A stretch of DNA of 64,000 nucleotides from Sphingobium sufflavum. GTDB lineage: Bacteria; Pseudomonadota; Alphaproteobacteria; Sphingomonadales; Sphingomonadaceae. Shown piece by piece: positions 1-8,520 of the stretch (its first letter is position 1; the number at the start of each line of letters is the position of its first letter). The stretch spans positions 248,001 through 312,000 of the forward strand of contig NZ_JAJSSH010000001.1 in NCBI RefSeq assembly GCF_021403115.1. Direction: 5' to 3'. Both the position numbers and the translations under genes were made by a program. The notes under the pieces were generated by a model, which was given only the letters and a program-made list of their open reading frames with translations, was not told the origin of the DNA and did no database searches.

Positions 1-948
1 GACCTCGCGTAGCCGCTGGACGAAGGTGACGGGCGGGATGTCCAGCGCGATGGCGCACAGGAAGCCGCCGCCGATGATCGAGCAGATGGAGGCGTAGAAG
101 CCGAGCAGGGGCATCATCACCACCGCCGCGATGATGCGCGGCATGACCAGCGCCTCCATCGGGGCGACGCCGATGGTCCGCATCGCGTCCACTTCCTCGT
201 TGAGCTGCATCGTGCCCAGTTGCGCGGCAAAGGCGGAGCCGGACCGGCCCGCGACCATGATCGCGGTCATCAGCACGCCCAGTTCGCGAAAGGTCAGGCG
301 GCCGACCAGGTTGATGGTCAGCACCTCCATGCCGAATTGTTCGAGCTGCACCGATCCCTGCTGCGCGATGACGACGCCGATCAGGAAGCTCATCAGGCCG
401 ATGATGCCCAGCGCCGCGACGCCGACGACCTCGAACCGTTGCACCACCGCATTGACGCGAAAGCGGCTGGGATGGCGGATCAGCGTCCAGGCGGAGATCA
501 GCACCGCGCCCAGAAAACCGACGAGGCCGTACAGGGTCTGGCCCGTCGTCACGACCGCATCCCCGACCTGCGCCAATATGCGCAGCGGTGCGATCTGCGG
601 CTTTTCCGCGCGGGAGGCCGGTTCCTCGAACCCCGATACGACGTCCAGCAGCCGCCCGGCGTCGGCATTGGCGCCCACCACCTCGGCGTCCAGCCGCTCC
701 GCCGTGCGCCGCACGATCCATGCGCCGACCGTGTCGATATGCTCCGCACCCGACAGGTCGATGCGGGCGACGGGGCCGTCCACCCGGTCGAGGCGATTGG
801 GGACATCGCCCAGACAGGACAGCGACAGGCTGCCCGTCAGGACGATGGCGCGGCTTTCGCCCTCGGAAATCTCGGTGAAATCGGCCTTGGTCATGGTCGG
901 GGCGAAACTGGTCCACTTTGCGTTGCGCGGCAAGCCGAAATGGCCCAT
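1..948 (-). CDS. mlaE: MlaE-family ABC transporter permease with N-terminal STAS-like domain (3' end outside window)
   Basis: Membrane permease of the Mla/Mce-type lipid transport system, which moves phospholipid between outer and inner membranes. The first ~90 residues resemble a STAS domain (an IDLSGAEHIDTVG stretch). The permease part follows, with the family-typical Gly-rich membrane helices and a GRSGSAFAAQLGTM motif. Translation is open to the left window edge, so the C-terminus and any following mla genes are outside. The start is uncertain: ATG at 948 or an in-frame ATG at 894 (MTKADF), neither with a strong ribosome site. It is divergent from the HAD gene 45 bases away. Family assignment is secure; the substrate is inferred from the family. 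Confidence 0.88.
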   Translation of the reverse strand, partial: MGHFGLPRNAKWTSFAPTMTKADFTEISEGESRAIVLTGSLSLSCLGDVPNRLDRVDGPVARIDLSGAEHIDTVGAWIVRRTAERLDAEVVGANADAGRLLDVVSGFEEPASRAEKPQIAPLRILAQVGDAVVTTGQTLYGLVGFLGAVLISAWTLIRHPSRFRVNAVVQRFEVVGVAALGIIGLMSFLIGVVIAQQGSVQLEQFGMEVLTINLVGRLTFRELGVLMTAIMVAGRSGSAFAAQLGTMQLNEEVDAMRTIGVAPMEALVMPRIIAAVVMMPLLGFYASICSIIGGGFLCAIALDIPPVTFVQRLREV

Positions 949-993
949 CGGCGGGATCAACGGCTTGAACGCATAAAAGGTTGCGCCGCAGCA

Positions 994-1665
994 ATGATCC
1001 ATATTTCGATCTACGACATGGACCGCACCATTACGAGACGCGGAACCTATGCCGCTTTCCTGACCCATATGGCGCTGGCGACCGCGCCGTGGCGGCTGCT
1101 GCTGCTGCCCTTCGTGGGGCTGGTCATGCTGGCCTATGTGCTGAAAGGGATCGACCGGCGACAGGCCAAGGAATGGAACCAGTGGCTGATGATGGGCCAC
1201 AGGGTCAGCCGGGATGCGATCCAGGCCCATGTCGAACGCTATGCCGACCGGGTGATCGCCCGCAACATCCGGCCGGGCGCGCTGGCGCAGATCGCGGCGG
1301 ACCGGGCGGAGGGCGCGGTGCTGGTGATCGCATCGGCCTCCTACCGCCTCTATGTCGAGCCGATCGCGCGGCGGCTGGGCTTCGACCATGTGATCGCGAC
1401 CGACCATATGACGCAGGGCAGCAATTATCTGCGCGCGCGGATCGCGGGCGAGAATTGCTATGACAGCGCGAAATTGCGCATGATCGAGGCGTGGATGATC
1501 CGCGAGGGCTTCGTGCGCGACGGTTGCTTCGTGCGCGCCTATTCCGACCATGTGTCGGACGCGCCGATGCTGGACTATGCCGACGAGGCATATGCGGCGA
1601 ACCCGCATGCGCCATTGCGGAAGCTGGCGGCGGAGCGGGGCTGGCCGGTGGTGGAGTGGGGGTGA
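994..1665 (+). CDS. HAD-IB family phosphatase
   Basis: 223-residue haloacid-dehalogenase hydrolase of subclass IB (phosphoserine-phosphatase-like). The catalytic DxD motif is YDMDRT (D8, D10). The motif II region is VLVIASAS, the conserved Lys lies in YDSAKL, and the acidic motif is AYSDHVSD near the C-terminus. A hydrophobic stretch at about residues 28-50 sits in the cap region, as in membrane-associated HAD-IB proteins. Start chosen at the ATG immediately before IHISIYDMD, because the catalytic motif must lie near the N-terminus; the long open frame upstream is antisense to mlaE. The substrate cannot be told from sequence. Confidence 0.85.
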   Translation: MIHISIYDMDRTITRRGTYAAFLTHMALATAPWRLLLLPFVGLVMLAYVLKGIDRRQAKEWNQWLMMGHRVSRDAIQAHVERYADRVIARNIRPGALAQIAADRAEGAVLVIASASYRLYVEPIARRLGFDHVIATDHMTQGSNYLRARIAGENCYDSAKLRMIEAWMIREGFVRDGCFVRAYSDHVSDAPMLDYADEAYAANPHAPLRKLAAERGWPVVEWG

Positions 1666-1759
1666 GCGGAGTCGCTGCACGCACATGACCGGTGTACTAT
1701 CGGGGTGACTTCTCCCGCACCTTTCGCTTACCAGAGAACAGCAAGGGGGAATCGCCGGA

Positions 1760-2329
1760 ATGAAGAAAGCATCTGTCCTCGCTGTGATCCTGCGCCTGCT
1801 CTATTCGATCATCGTCGCGATATTCGTCATGATCGTAGGCGCGATACTCTCTGCCGCCCTTGTCTATTGCTATGAGGCGGCGCCGATTTTCCTGTGGCTG
1901 TTCTTCGTTGCGTGCGCCGGGGTGGCATTTGTGTCGCTCAGCACCCCCCTAATGTGGCTGGAGGGGGACCGCAGGCTTCCGATCCTGATCCTGTTATTCT
2001 GGGTCATCATCTTCGGCTATGTCGACATGATGCGCTATCTTGCCGAGGCATGGCATATCGAAATGGGCAAGGAGGCGAAGTCCTTACTGGCGTTTCCCCG
2101 CTATTTCACCCTGCACACCCAATATTTCTTCCGCGACCTATGGGCCATCGTTTCCGGCAATCCGGCTGTTCCTCCGGTCGAGATCGTCCCGCCCCCACCG
2201 CCGACGATCCCCAAGAACTCCGGCCCGCTGTTCGCGATCAATCAATGGGTGTCGGACGCCAGTACCAGCATCGCCCTCAATCTGCTGAGCAGCCTGTTGT
2301 TCGCCCTGTGGTGGGAGCGCAAGAAATAG
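1760..2329 (+). CDS. hypothetical multi-pass membrane protein
   Basis: 189-residue protein of unrecognised family. Hydrophobic segments lie at about residues 7-37, 42-62 and 72-92. A proline-rich stretch follows near residue 140, and a last hydrophobic segment precedes a basic C-terminus (WWERKK). An AAGGGGGA ribosome site lies 9-16 bases before the ATG. It is convergent with pgeF, whose stop codon lies 14 bases downstream. Codon use matches its neighbours, so it is probably real, but no function can be proposed. Confidence 0.6.
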   Translation: MKKASVLAVILRLLYSIIVAIFVMIVGAILSAALVYCYEAAPIFLWLFFVACAGVAFVSLSTPLMWLEGDRRLPILILLFWVIIFGYVDMMRYLAEAWHIEMGKEAKSLLAFPRYFTLHTQYFFRDLWAIVSGNPAVPPVEIVPPPPPTIPKNSGPLFAINQWVSDASTSIALNLLSSLLFALWWERKK

Positions 2330-2343
2330 GCAGCTGAAGCGTC

Positions 2344-3135
2344 TTACCCCAGCCCGATCAGCGAAATTTGCCGCCCATATCCCGGCTCGGACAGATGGCA
2401 GGATCGGCGGAAGCTGAAGAAGCGGTCCGGCTGGCTATAGGTATCCTCGTCCAGCAGGTCGATGCGCCCCACCCCCGCCAGCGCCAGCCGCGCGGCGACA
2501 TAGGCGGCGATGTCGAACATCAGGTGCCCCGGCTTGCCCGCGCCAAAGAAGCGCGCGTTCTCGGCATCTTCGGTCAGGAAGGGGGTGATGAAGGCTTCCG
2601 ACACCTCGTAGCTCGCCCGGCCGATGCAGGGGCCGATTGCGGCGGCGATGCGGCCGCGATCCGCGCCCAGCGCCTCCATGGCGGAGAGGGTGGCGTCGGT
2701 CACGCCGCCCACCGCGCCCTTCCACCCGGCATGGGCCGCGCCGACGACCCCGGCCTGCCGGTCGGCCAGCAGTACCGGCACGCAATCGGCGGTCAGCACC
2801 CCCAGCAGCAGGCCGGGCCGGTCGGTGACCAGCGCGTCCGCCTCCGGCCGTTGGTCCAGCGGCAGGGCGGCGTTGATCCGCACCACATCGGCGGAATGGA
2901 CCTGATGCAGCGTCACCAGTGTCGATCCGGGCAGCACCGCGTCGCGCGCCCGGTCGCGGTTGGTCAGGATGGCCGCCCGGTCGTCGTCCGATCCCAGCCC
3001 GACGTTCAGCCCGGCGTGGATGCCCGTCGACACGCCGCCGCGCCGCCCCAGAAAGCCATGCGCCACCCCGTCCAGCGCCGCGCTGGTCAGTCGCTCCACG
3101 CCACCGGCCACCCCATCGGTCACGCCATCCGTCAT
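2344..3135 (-). CDS. pgeF: peptidoglycan editing factor / polyphenol-oxidase-fold protein PgeF
   Basis: 263-residue member of the YfiH/PgeF (DUF152, laccase-domain) family. In E. coli this family corrects mis-incorporated L-Ser in peptidoglycan precursors and also has purine-nucleoside activities. The Zn ligands are visible: H80 in HQVHSADV, C118 in LTADCVP and H135 in AAHAGWKG, plus the GPCIGRASYEV signature. The ATG overlaps the TGA of the upstream MidA-like gene (ATGA), which fixes the start and implies coupling. It is the last gene of an lgt-MidA-pgeF operon read leftwards. Confidence 0.93.
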   Translation of the reverse strand: MTDGVTDGVAGGVERLTSAALDGVAHGFLGRRGGVSTGIHAGLNVGLGSDDDRAAILTNRDRARDAVLPGSTLVTLHQVHSADVVRINAALPLDQRPEADALVTDRPGLLLGVLTADCVPVLLADRQAGVVGAAHAGWKGAVGGVTDATLSAMEALGADRGRIAAAIGPCIGRASYEVSEAFITPFLTEDAENARFFGAGKPGHLMFDIAAYVAARLALAGVGRIDLLDEDTYSQPDRFFSFRRSCHLSEPGYGRQISLIGLG

Positions 3136-4199
3136 GCAAACCCCTCCGGCACCGGCCAGTCGGGATCGACCGCCGCCATCACCTTGAACAAACGCCCCAT
3201 CTCCGCCGGGTCGGTCAGGCGCAGCATGGCCGCGACCAGCTCGTCGCGCCGTTCGGGGGCCTGTTTCGCCAGCATCCCCGACCGCGCGCCGATGCCCAGC
3301 CGGATCAGGAAATCGCCCTGTTCCACCAAGGGGGAGACGTTGACGCCCGCCGCCACCGCCGCATCGGCCAGCGCGGTGAAATCGACATGGGCGGTGATGT
3401 CGCGCGCGCCCGGTTCCACGAACGGGTCGGCAAAGCGATGCGCCTGCACCGCCTGCATCGTGTCGCCCACCGCCGGCCCGGCATGGCCATAGTCGATGGT
3501 CAGCATCGCGCCGCCCTGCGCGGCGATGCGCGTCGCCAGCGTGGTCATGATCGCCTCGCCGATGGGACAGCTTTCCACCACCGAACCCTGCGGCGCGGGG
3601 GCAAAGGCGGCGGGCGCGGTCACATCCGCGGTGCCCAGCCCCGGCAGGAAGCGCCTGCCCCATTCCAGCCGGTCGTTGGCCAGCACCCGCTCGCGCCAGC
3701 CCGCATCGGTGCGGACGATCTGGCGAAAGGGCAGGGCGTCGAAAAATTCATTGGCGACGATCAGCAGCGGCGTGTCGGTCGGCAGGGTTGCGGCGTCGTC
3801 ATGGAAATGCGCGTCGGGGACCGCCCGCGCCTGCGCCGCGCGGAGGACGGGGCTGGTCTCGACCAGATGCACGGCAAGGGGGTGGCACCCCGCCGACGCC
3901 AGCGCACGCAGCGCATCGGCGGCCAGCGTGCCCCGGCCCGGCCCCAGCTCGACATACTGGACCGCCGGTCGCCCCGCCCGCGCCCACAGATCGGCCAGCC
4001 ACAGGCCGATCATCTCCCCGAACATCTGGCTGATTTCCGGCGCGGTGATGAAGTCGCCGCCCGCGCCCAGCGGATCGCGCGTCGCATAATAATGGGCGTT
4101 GGCGAGGGCCATATAGTCGTGCAGCGTCATCGGCCCGTCCGCGTCGATGCGCCGCGCGATGGCCTCGCCCGGACGTGTTACCGCCGTGTCAGCCGACAC
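3132..4199 (-). CDS. MidA/NDUFAF7-like SAM-dependent methyltransferase
   Basis: 355-residue class I methyltransferase of the MidA/NDUFAF7 family (DUF185/COG1565). The mitochondrial member methylates an arginine of a complex I subunit, so a role in NADH dehydrogenase assembly is a family-based guess. The SAM-binding glycine motif [13 protein letters not shown] is at about residues 102-114, and NEFFDALPF is a family signature. The start is GTG, 11 bases inside the end of lgt. The stop overlaps the pgeF start, so the three genes are tightly coupled. Confidence 0.88.
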   Translation of the reverse strand: MSADTAVTRPGEAIARRIDADGPMTLHDYMALANAHYYATRDPLGAGGDFITAPEISQMFGEMIGLWLADLWARAGRPAVQYVELGPGRGTLAADALRALASAGCHPLAVHLVETSPVLRAAQARAVPDAHFHDDAATLPTDTPLLIVANEFFDALPFRQIVRTDAGWRERVLANDRLEWGRRFLPGLGTADVTAPAAFAPAPQGSVVESCPIGEAIMTTLATRIAAQGGAMLTIDYGHAGPAVGDTMQAVQAHRFADPFVEPGARDITAHVDFTALADAAVAAGVNVSPLVEQGDFLIRLGIGARSGMLAKQAPERRDELVAAMLRLTDPAEMGRLFKVMAAVDPDWPVPEGFA

Positions 4200-5064
4200 T
4201 CTTGGCGCCTGCGATCGGCTCCACCCGCACGCGGCGACCCTTGGCGGTGGCGACCAGCCACAGGCCGATCAGCAGCATGGGGATGGTCAGCCACTGGCCC
4301 ATGTGCAGGCCGGTGCGCTGCGCGAACTCCATCAGCTGCGCGTCCGCCTCCCGGAAATATTCCACCCCGAACCGCGCCGCGCCATAGGTGAGGGCGGCGA
4401 TGCCGAACAGCTTGCCCGGCTGATAGCGGGCATCCGTGCGCCAGAAGAAGAAGGCGAGGATGGCGAACATCAGCGGCCCCTCCAGCACGGCCTCGTAAAG
4501 CTGGCTGGGGTGGCGCGGCACGTCGCCGCCGGTCGGAAAGACGATAGCCCACGGTACGTCGGTCGCCTTGCCCCACAGTTCGCCATTGATGAAATTGGCG
4601 ATGCGCCCCAGTCCCAGCCCGACCGGCACGCAGCAGGCGATATAGTCGCACACCCGCAGGAAGGAGAGTTGGTTCGCCCGCGCCATCCACCAGATGGCGA
4701 GGATCACGCCCAGCGTGCCGCCATGCAGCGACATGCCGCCCTGCCACAGTTTCAGCACGTCCAGCGGATGCTCGAAAATCTCCGGGTTATAGAAGATCAC
4801 ATAGCCCAGCCGCCCGCCGATGATGATGCCCAGCGTGGCGTAGAAGACCATGTCGTCGGCGTGCCGCCGCGCCAGCGGTGCGCCCGGCTGGCGGATCAGC
4901 ACCGACAGATACCAATAGGCGATGAGGATGCCCGCCAGATAGGCGAGGCTGTACCATTTGATTGTGAAGAAGCCGAGGTCCAGCGCCACCGGATCGAGGC
5001 CGAGGCTGGTAAACTGGATGGCCTGCGGCACCGCGTCCGCAATCAGGAGAAGGGCAGAGGTCAC
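4189..5064 (-). CDS. lgt: prolipoprotein diacylglyceryl transferase
   Basis: 291-residue inner-membrane enzyme that transfers diacylglycerol from phosphatidylglycerol to the lipobox cysteine of prolipoproteins. The MSLHGGTLG motif contains H114 (equivalent of E. coli H103). [13 protein letters not shown], with R154 and N157, is the Lgt signature. Seven or more hydrophobic segments are seen. The start codon is GTG. First gene of the lgt-MidA-pgeF operon; the end overlaps the next gene by 11 bases. Confidence 0.97.
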   Translation of the reverse strand: MTSALLLIADAVPQAIQFTSLGLDPVALDLGFFTIKWYSLAYLAGILIAYWYLSVLIRQPGAPLARRHADDMVFYATLGIIIGGRLGYVIFYNPEIFEHPLDVLKLWQGGMSLHGGTLGVILAIWWMARANQLSFLRVCDYIACCVPVGLGLGRIANFINGELWGKATDVPWAIVFPTGGDVPRHPSQLYEAVLEGPLMFAILAFFFWRTDARYQPGKLFGIAALTYGAARFGVEYFREADAQLMEFAQRTGLHMGQWLTIPMLLIGLWLVATAKGRRVRVEPIAGAKSVG

Positions 5065-5189
5065 GTGGTTTTCAGTCCCGCATCGTCATCAGGTCCCCTC
5101 CATAGGGCAGGGCGGCGCGCAACCCAAGCGCCGATGCGCGGGGTGGTGAGAGCGGGCAAGGGCACGGGGCGACATGGGCGAGACTCACC

Positions 5190-5322
5190 TCGTCATGGCG
5201 AGCGCAGCGAAGCAACCCATGGGGCGGCCCAGTGATGGGTTGAGCGTGGCCCGCCTGCGGCTCCCGGCGCTCGCAAGGGCGATTCACGACGATTCAGGGA
5301 AAAGCCATCACGCTTCAGGGAT
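5190..5322. repeat. REP-like dispersed intergenic repeat (copy A) in the 5065-5460 gap
   Basis: The gap before 5461 has no credible gene. It contains a block with GTCATGGCGAGCGCAGCGAA and, further on, ACGATTCAGGGAAAAGCCA. The latter recurs exactly at about 31367-31385, in the gap after the LysR gene, preceded in both places by a similar TGCGGCTC...CTCxCAAGG segment. This looks like a dispersed non-coding repeat of the kind common in sphingomonad intergenic DNA. The remainder of the gap shows nothing recognisable. Confidence 0.5.
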
Positions 5323-5460
5323 AGGGGATGGCGATGGAGATGCCCCCCCGACGATGCTCCTCGTGGCCCTGCCCCACGGAACCCTGCCCGACGGCGACGG
5401 TTGATGCCGTAACGACAGGCGGCGCGTCCGCTGCTCCACCCCCAGTTCAGGAGGCATGCC

Positions 5461-5670
5461 ATGGCCCGTTTTCTCATCGACACCCTCACCGATCCCGCCA
5501 CCGGCCATGTCTTCGCCGAAATCCGCAGCGACCCGCAGGGTGACCTGCTGGCACGCTCCGGCCCGGTCTATGCGTCGCATGAGGAGGCCGGGGAGCGGGT
5601 GGCGGAGGCGATTTCCAAGGCATGGCCGGAACAGCCGGTCGATCCGGTCTATCCCGCCAACGGGTCCTGA
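5461..5670 (+). CDS. small hypothetical protein
   Basis: 69-residue soluble protein, MARFLIDTLTDPATG..., unrecognised. A strong ribosome site AGGAGG lies 6 bases before the ATG, and codon use is like the neighbours, so it is very probably translated. It is acidic and lacks membrane segments or cysteines. It is convergent with crtZ. Confidence 0.65.
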   Translation: MARFLIDTLTDPATGHVFAEIRSDPQGDLLARSGPVYASHEEAGERVAEAISKAWPEQPVDPVYPANGS

Positions 5671-5692
5671 TCCGTCCGGTCCGTTCAGGACG

Positions 5693-6220
5693 TCAGTCCT
5701 GCGCGGCGGCTGAGGCGGCGGGCGCGCGCAGGCGCTTGTCCGGCATCGCCGCCAGTTGCGCCTTCAGCGCCTCCGGCCGTGGCGCGATCAGGAAGCCGAA
5801 GCTGACATTGCCCGCTTTCGTCTCGACGATATGGTGGAGGCGGTGCGCCTGCACGATCCGCTTCATATAGGGCGAGCGCGCGACATAGCGGTGGTTGACC
5901 CGCCGATGCACGATGATGTCGTGAAAGCCGAGGTAGATGGCGCCATAGGCCGCGATCCCGGCCCCCACGACGGTCGCCCACGCGCCCCATCCCCACTGTA
6001 CCCCGCCCAGCAAAAGCAGGATGGAGGGGAGGGCGAAGATCACGAAATACAGGTCGTTCGCCTCCCAGAATCCCGCGCGCGCACGATGGTGGCTGGCGTG
6101 CAGGAACCAGCCCGGCCCATGCATGACCCAACGGTGCATGACATAGGCGAACCCCTCCATCCCCGCGACCGTCAGCAGGAACAAGGCGGCGAGGCCGAGG
6201 GTGGGGGCAAACGCATCCAT
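5693..6220 (-). CDS. crtZ: beta-carotene hydroxylase (fatty-acid-hydroxylase superfamily)
   Basis: 175-residue diiron membrane hydroxylase that adds the 3/3' hydroxyls to beta-carotene, giving zeaxanthin, an intermediate of the yellow nostoxanthin pigments of sphingomonads. All histidine motifs are present: H29/H34 (HRWVMH), H41/H44/H45 (HASHH), H100/H105 (HDIIVH) and H126/H129/H130 (HRLHH). Four hydrophobic segments are visible. Start at the ATG giving MDAFAP, which matches the usual 160-180 residue length; longer open frame exists upstream but would add a non-family extension. No other crt gene is in the window. Confidence 0.9.
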   Translation of the reverse strand: MDAFAPTLGLAALFLLTVAGMEGFAYVMHRWVMHGPGWFLHASHHRARAGFWEANDLYFVIFALPSILLLLGGVQWGWGAWATVVGAGIAAYGAIYLGFHDIIVHRRVNHRYVARSPYMKRIVQAHRLHHIVETKAGNVSFGFLIAPRPEALKAQLAAMPDKRLRAPAASAAAQD

Positions 6221-6386
6221 AGTCGGGACTCTATAGGGATGCGGCCGGGCGATTGCCATGGGGCGAGGGAGAAGGGGGTTACGCTGTTCGGTTCCCTTTT
6301 GCATGTGTTGGCAGATAGCGCCAATGTCCCACCCTCTCCATCGCACCCATCGCCAGCCGCTTGCCACCGGGGGGCAAGGCGATAGG

Positions 6387-7124
6387 ATGGGGCGCATGAA
6401 GAGGATGCTCCCCCTGGCCGCGCTGGCGGTTTCCCTGATCCCGGCGCTGGTTGCGCCCCTGTCGGCACCGTTGTTCGCACAGGCCCCTGAACAGGCGCCT
6501 GAACAGGCCCCCACGCCGTCCCCACCCGCGCCGATCCCGCCGGTCAGCCCGCCCGGCGCGCCGGGCCCCGCCAAGCCGTCCCCTAAAACGCTGCCCGTCG
6601 CCATCGTCACCAGCGCGGGGACGATCACCATCGCGCTGGAGGTCGAGCGTGCGCCGCTGACCAGCGCCAATTTCCTGCGCTATCTCGACCAGAAGCGGCT
6701 GGACGGCACCAGCTTCTACCGCGCCTTCACCTATCCCACCGATCCCGGCACCGGCCTGATCCAGGGCGGTACGCGCAACGATCCCAAGCGCATCCTGAAA
6801 CCCGTACCGCACGAGCCGACCAGCAAGACCGGCCTGACCCATGACGATGGCGCGCTGTCGATGGCGCGCGGTGCGCCGGGGTCGGCCGATGGCGATTTCT
6901 TCATCATCCTCGGCAGGATGGAGGGGCTGGACGCCAATCCGGCGGCGGGCGGCGACAATCAGGGCTATGCCGTGTTCGGCCATGTGGTGGAGGGGATGGA
7001 CGTGGTGCGCGCCATCGCGGGCGCGGCCAAGAATCCCCATCTGGGCGTCGGCGTGATGAAGGGGCAGATGCTGGCCAGCCCGGTGAAGATCCTCGGCACC
7101 CGCCGCATCGCCCCCGCGAAATAG
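6387..7124 (+). CDS. periplasmic cyclophilin-type peptidyl-prolyl isomerase
   Basis: 245-residue exported proline isomerase that would assist folding in the periplasm. A signal peptide (MGRMKRMLPLAALAV..., cleavage after about FAQA) is followed by a Pro/Ala-rich linker to about residue 70. The cyclophilin domain then starts with VAIVTSAGTITIALEVE, with GGTRNDP, the DGALSMARG core and GDFFIILG. ATG at 6387 or 6396 could be the start; the first has a better placed AGG. Cyclophilin assignment is firm, catalytic activity inferred. Confidence 0.87.
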   Translation: MGRMKRMLPLAALAVSLIPALVAPLSAPLFAQAPEQAPEQAPTPSPPAPIPPVSPPGAPGPAKPSPKTLPVAIVTSAGTITIALEVERAPLTSANFLRYLDQKRLDGTSFYRAFTYPTDPGTGLIQGGTRNDPKRILKPVPHEPTSKTGLTHDDGALSMARGAPGSADGDFFIILGRMEGLDANPAAGGDNQGYAVFGHVVEGMDVVRAIAGAAKNPHLGVGVMKGQMLASPVKILGTRRIAPAK

Positions 7125-7217
7125 GGGCGGGGGTCAGGGCTGCCCGCCCGTCTCCGCCGCTTGACAGCGCCGGGCCGCCGCTGGACGGTGGGGCGAAAAC
7201 CCGATGGGAGAGTGGGC

Positions 7218-7631
7218 ATGTTCAAGCAGATATGCTTTTTCCGAAAGAACCCGGCCATGACCATGGAGGAGTTCCTCGACTATTATGAGAATCAGCACAG
7301 CCAGTTGTCGAGGAAGATGGGTCGGTCGCCGTCCATCCCCAACGCCGTGCGCTACGTTCGCCGTTACCTGACGCCGGAGCGTAACCCGGTGACGGGCGAG
7401 GTGATCGACCCCGGTTTCGACTGCATCATGGAAATCTGGTGGAACAGCCGCGAGGATTTCGAAAATTCGCAGAAGGTGATCGGCGATCCCGCCCGCCTGC
7501 CCGCGATCAAGGAGGATGAGGCCCGGCTGTTCGCCTCCCACAGCAACCCGGTGTGCTCCGTGGTCGAATATGATTCACCCATGGGGCCGAATGGCGAGGC
7601 CACGACGGTCGAAGTGCACTATCGCGCCTGA
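7218..7631 (+). CDS. EthD-domain protein
   Basis: 137-residue EthD/dimeric alpha-beta barrel protein. It begins MFKQICFFRKNPAMTMEEF, followed by the YYENQHSQL motif expected in EthD proteins, where the H of the ENQH element is conserved. Such proteins occur in catabolic clusters as accessory or dehydratase/isomerase-like enzymes. A GGGAG ribosome site supports the ATG at 7218 over the open frame upstream. It lies at the edge of the oxygenase block and may take part in it. Substrate unknown. Confidence 0.8.
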   Translation: MFKQICFFRKNPAMTMEEFLDYYENQHSQLSRKMGRSPSIPNAVRYVRRYLTPERNPVTGEVIDPGFDCIMEIWWNSREDFENSQKVIGDPARLPAIKEDEARLFASHSNPVCSVVEYDSPMGPNGEATTVEVHYRA

Positions 7632-7867
7632 GCGCGGCGACGGGCGGGGCCATTCGCCGGCTGGAGCCGGATCGGAGCCGGCAGAGGATGCCATCCGCCC
7701 CGACAATGATCGAGCGCGGGAGGGTCGGGCGTTGCATCATGTCATCGCCCGGCGTGGCCCCGCGCCCGTCGTCATCGGGATCGCGCACGGCGACGCGGGC
7801 GCATAACCGGACACGTCCCGGCCATCGCGGTGTGACGCCGCGACAGGCCCGCCCCGCCCGAACCGCC

Positions 7868-8383
7868 TCAGAACTGCCGCTTGCCCGTCGCATCCTCTTC
7901 GCGGAACAGCGCGATCGCCTCGACCGGTTTCATCATGACCAGCGGTATCTCCCGGTCCGTGGACGCTTGATAGCCCGCATAGGAGGGGAAGGCGTCGACC
8001 ATGAAGGCCCACACCTTGGCCCGCTCCGCCCCCTGCGGTTCACGCCATGTCGCGCGAAAGGCCTGGGTGGCGATTTGAAAGTCCACCTGCGCGCTGTCGC
8101 GGATGTTCAGGTACCAGGCGGGATGATGGTCCGCCCCGCCCTTTGACGCGACGATCACCACCTCGCCGCCGATGTCGCCATAGATCAGCGGCGTGATGAA
8201 GGTCTTGCCGCTTTTCCGGCCGACATATTTGATCATTAAATGGGTGGTGAAGGGATGGCCGCCGACGGCGGTGATGTCCAGGATATGCCCCTCCACCCCG
8301 CCGGAGCGCAGATAAGCGTCGCGATGTTCCTCGATGAAGTCCTTGCGGCTTTCGCGAATGGTGGCGGATGAGTCGTCGCTCAT
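7868..8383 (-). CDS. DUF385 nitroreductase/quinone-reductase-family protein
   Basis: 171-residue protein resembling the deazaflavin-dependent nitroreductase (Ddn/DUF385) split-barrel family. The signature lies around YVGRKSGKTFITPLIYG and VIVASKGGADHHPAWYLNI. Actinobacterial members use F420; sphingomonads are not known F420 producers, so the cofactor here is open. A CAGGAGAG ribosome site precedes the ATG at 8383. It is read in the same direction as the ALDH-SnoaL-SMP30 operon but is separated by 137 bases. Confidence 0.78.
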   Translation of the reverse strand: MSDDSSATIRESRKDFIEEHRDAYLRSGGVEGHILDITAVGGHPFTTHLMIKYVGRKSGKTFITPLIYGDIGGEVVIVASKGGADHHPAWYLNIRDSAQVDFQIATQAFRATWREPQGAERAKVWAFMVDAFPSYAGYQASTDREIPLVMMKPVEAIALFREEDATGKRQF

Positions 8384-8520
8384 GCTCTCTCCTGCGGCTG
8401 GTTCGCCGCATTGCATCCCAATCCGGCGGGGCTGGCAAGGGGCAATGCGCGCCGCCGGTCGCATGGAGGGCGGGCGCACGGGCCGGGGTGGGGCGGGGAT
8501 CGCGCCCCCGCCCATCCGCG

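Noticed and set aside
220..993. Long plus-strand frame leading into the HAD gene
   Set aside because: It is antisense to mlaE, which has clear STAS and permease motifs; only the part from 994 encodes a known family.
7656..7682. GCCGGCT/AGCCGGC hairpin after the EthD gene
   Set aside because: The stem is 7 bp with a 13-base loop and no T-run; too weak to call a terminator.
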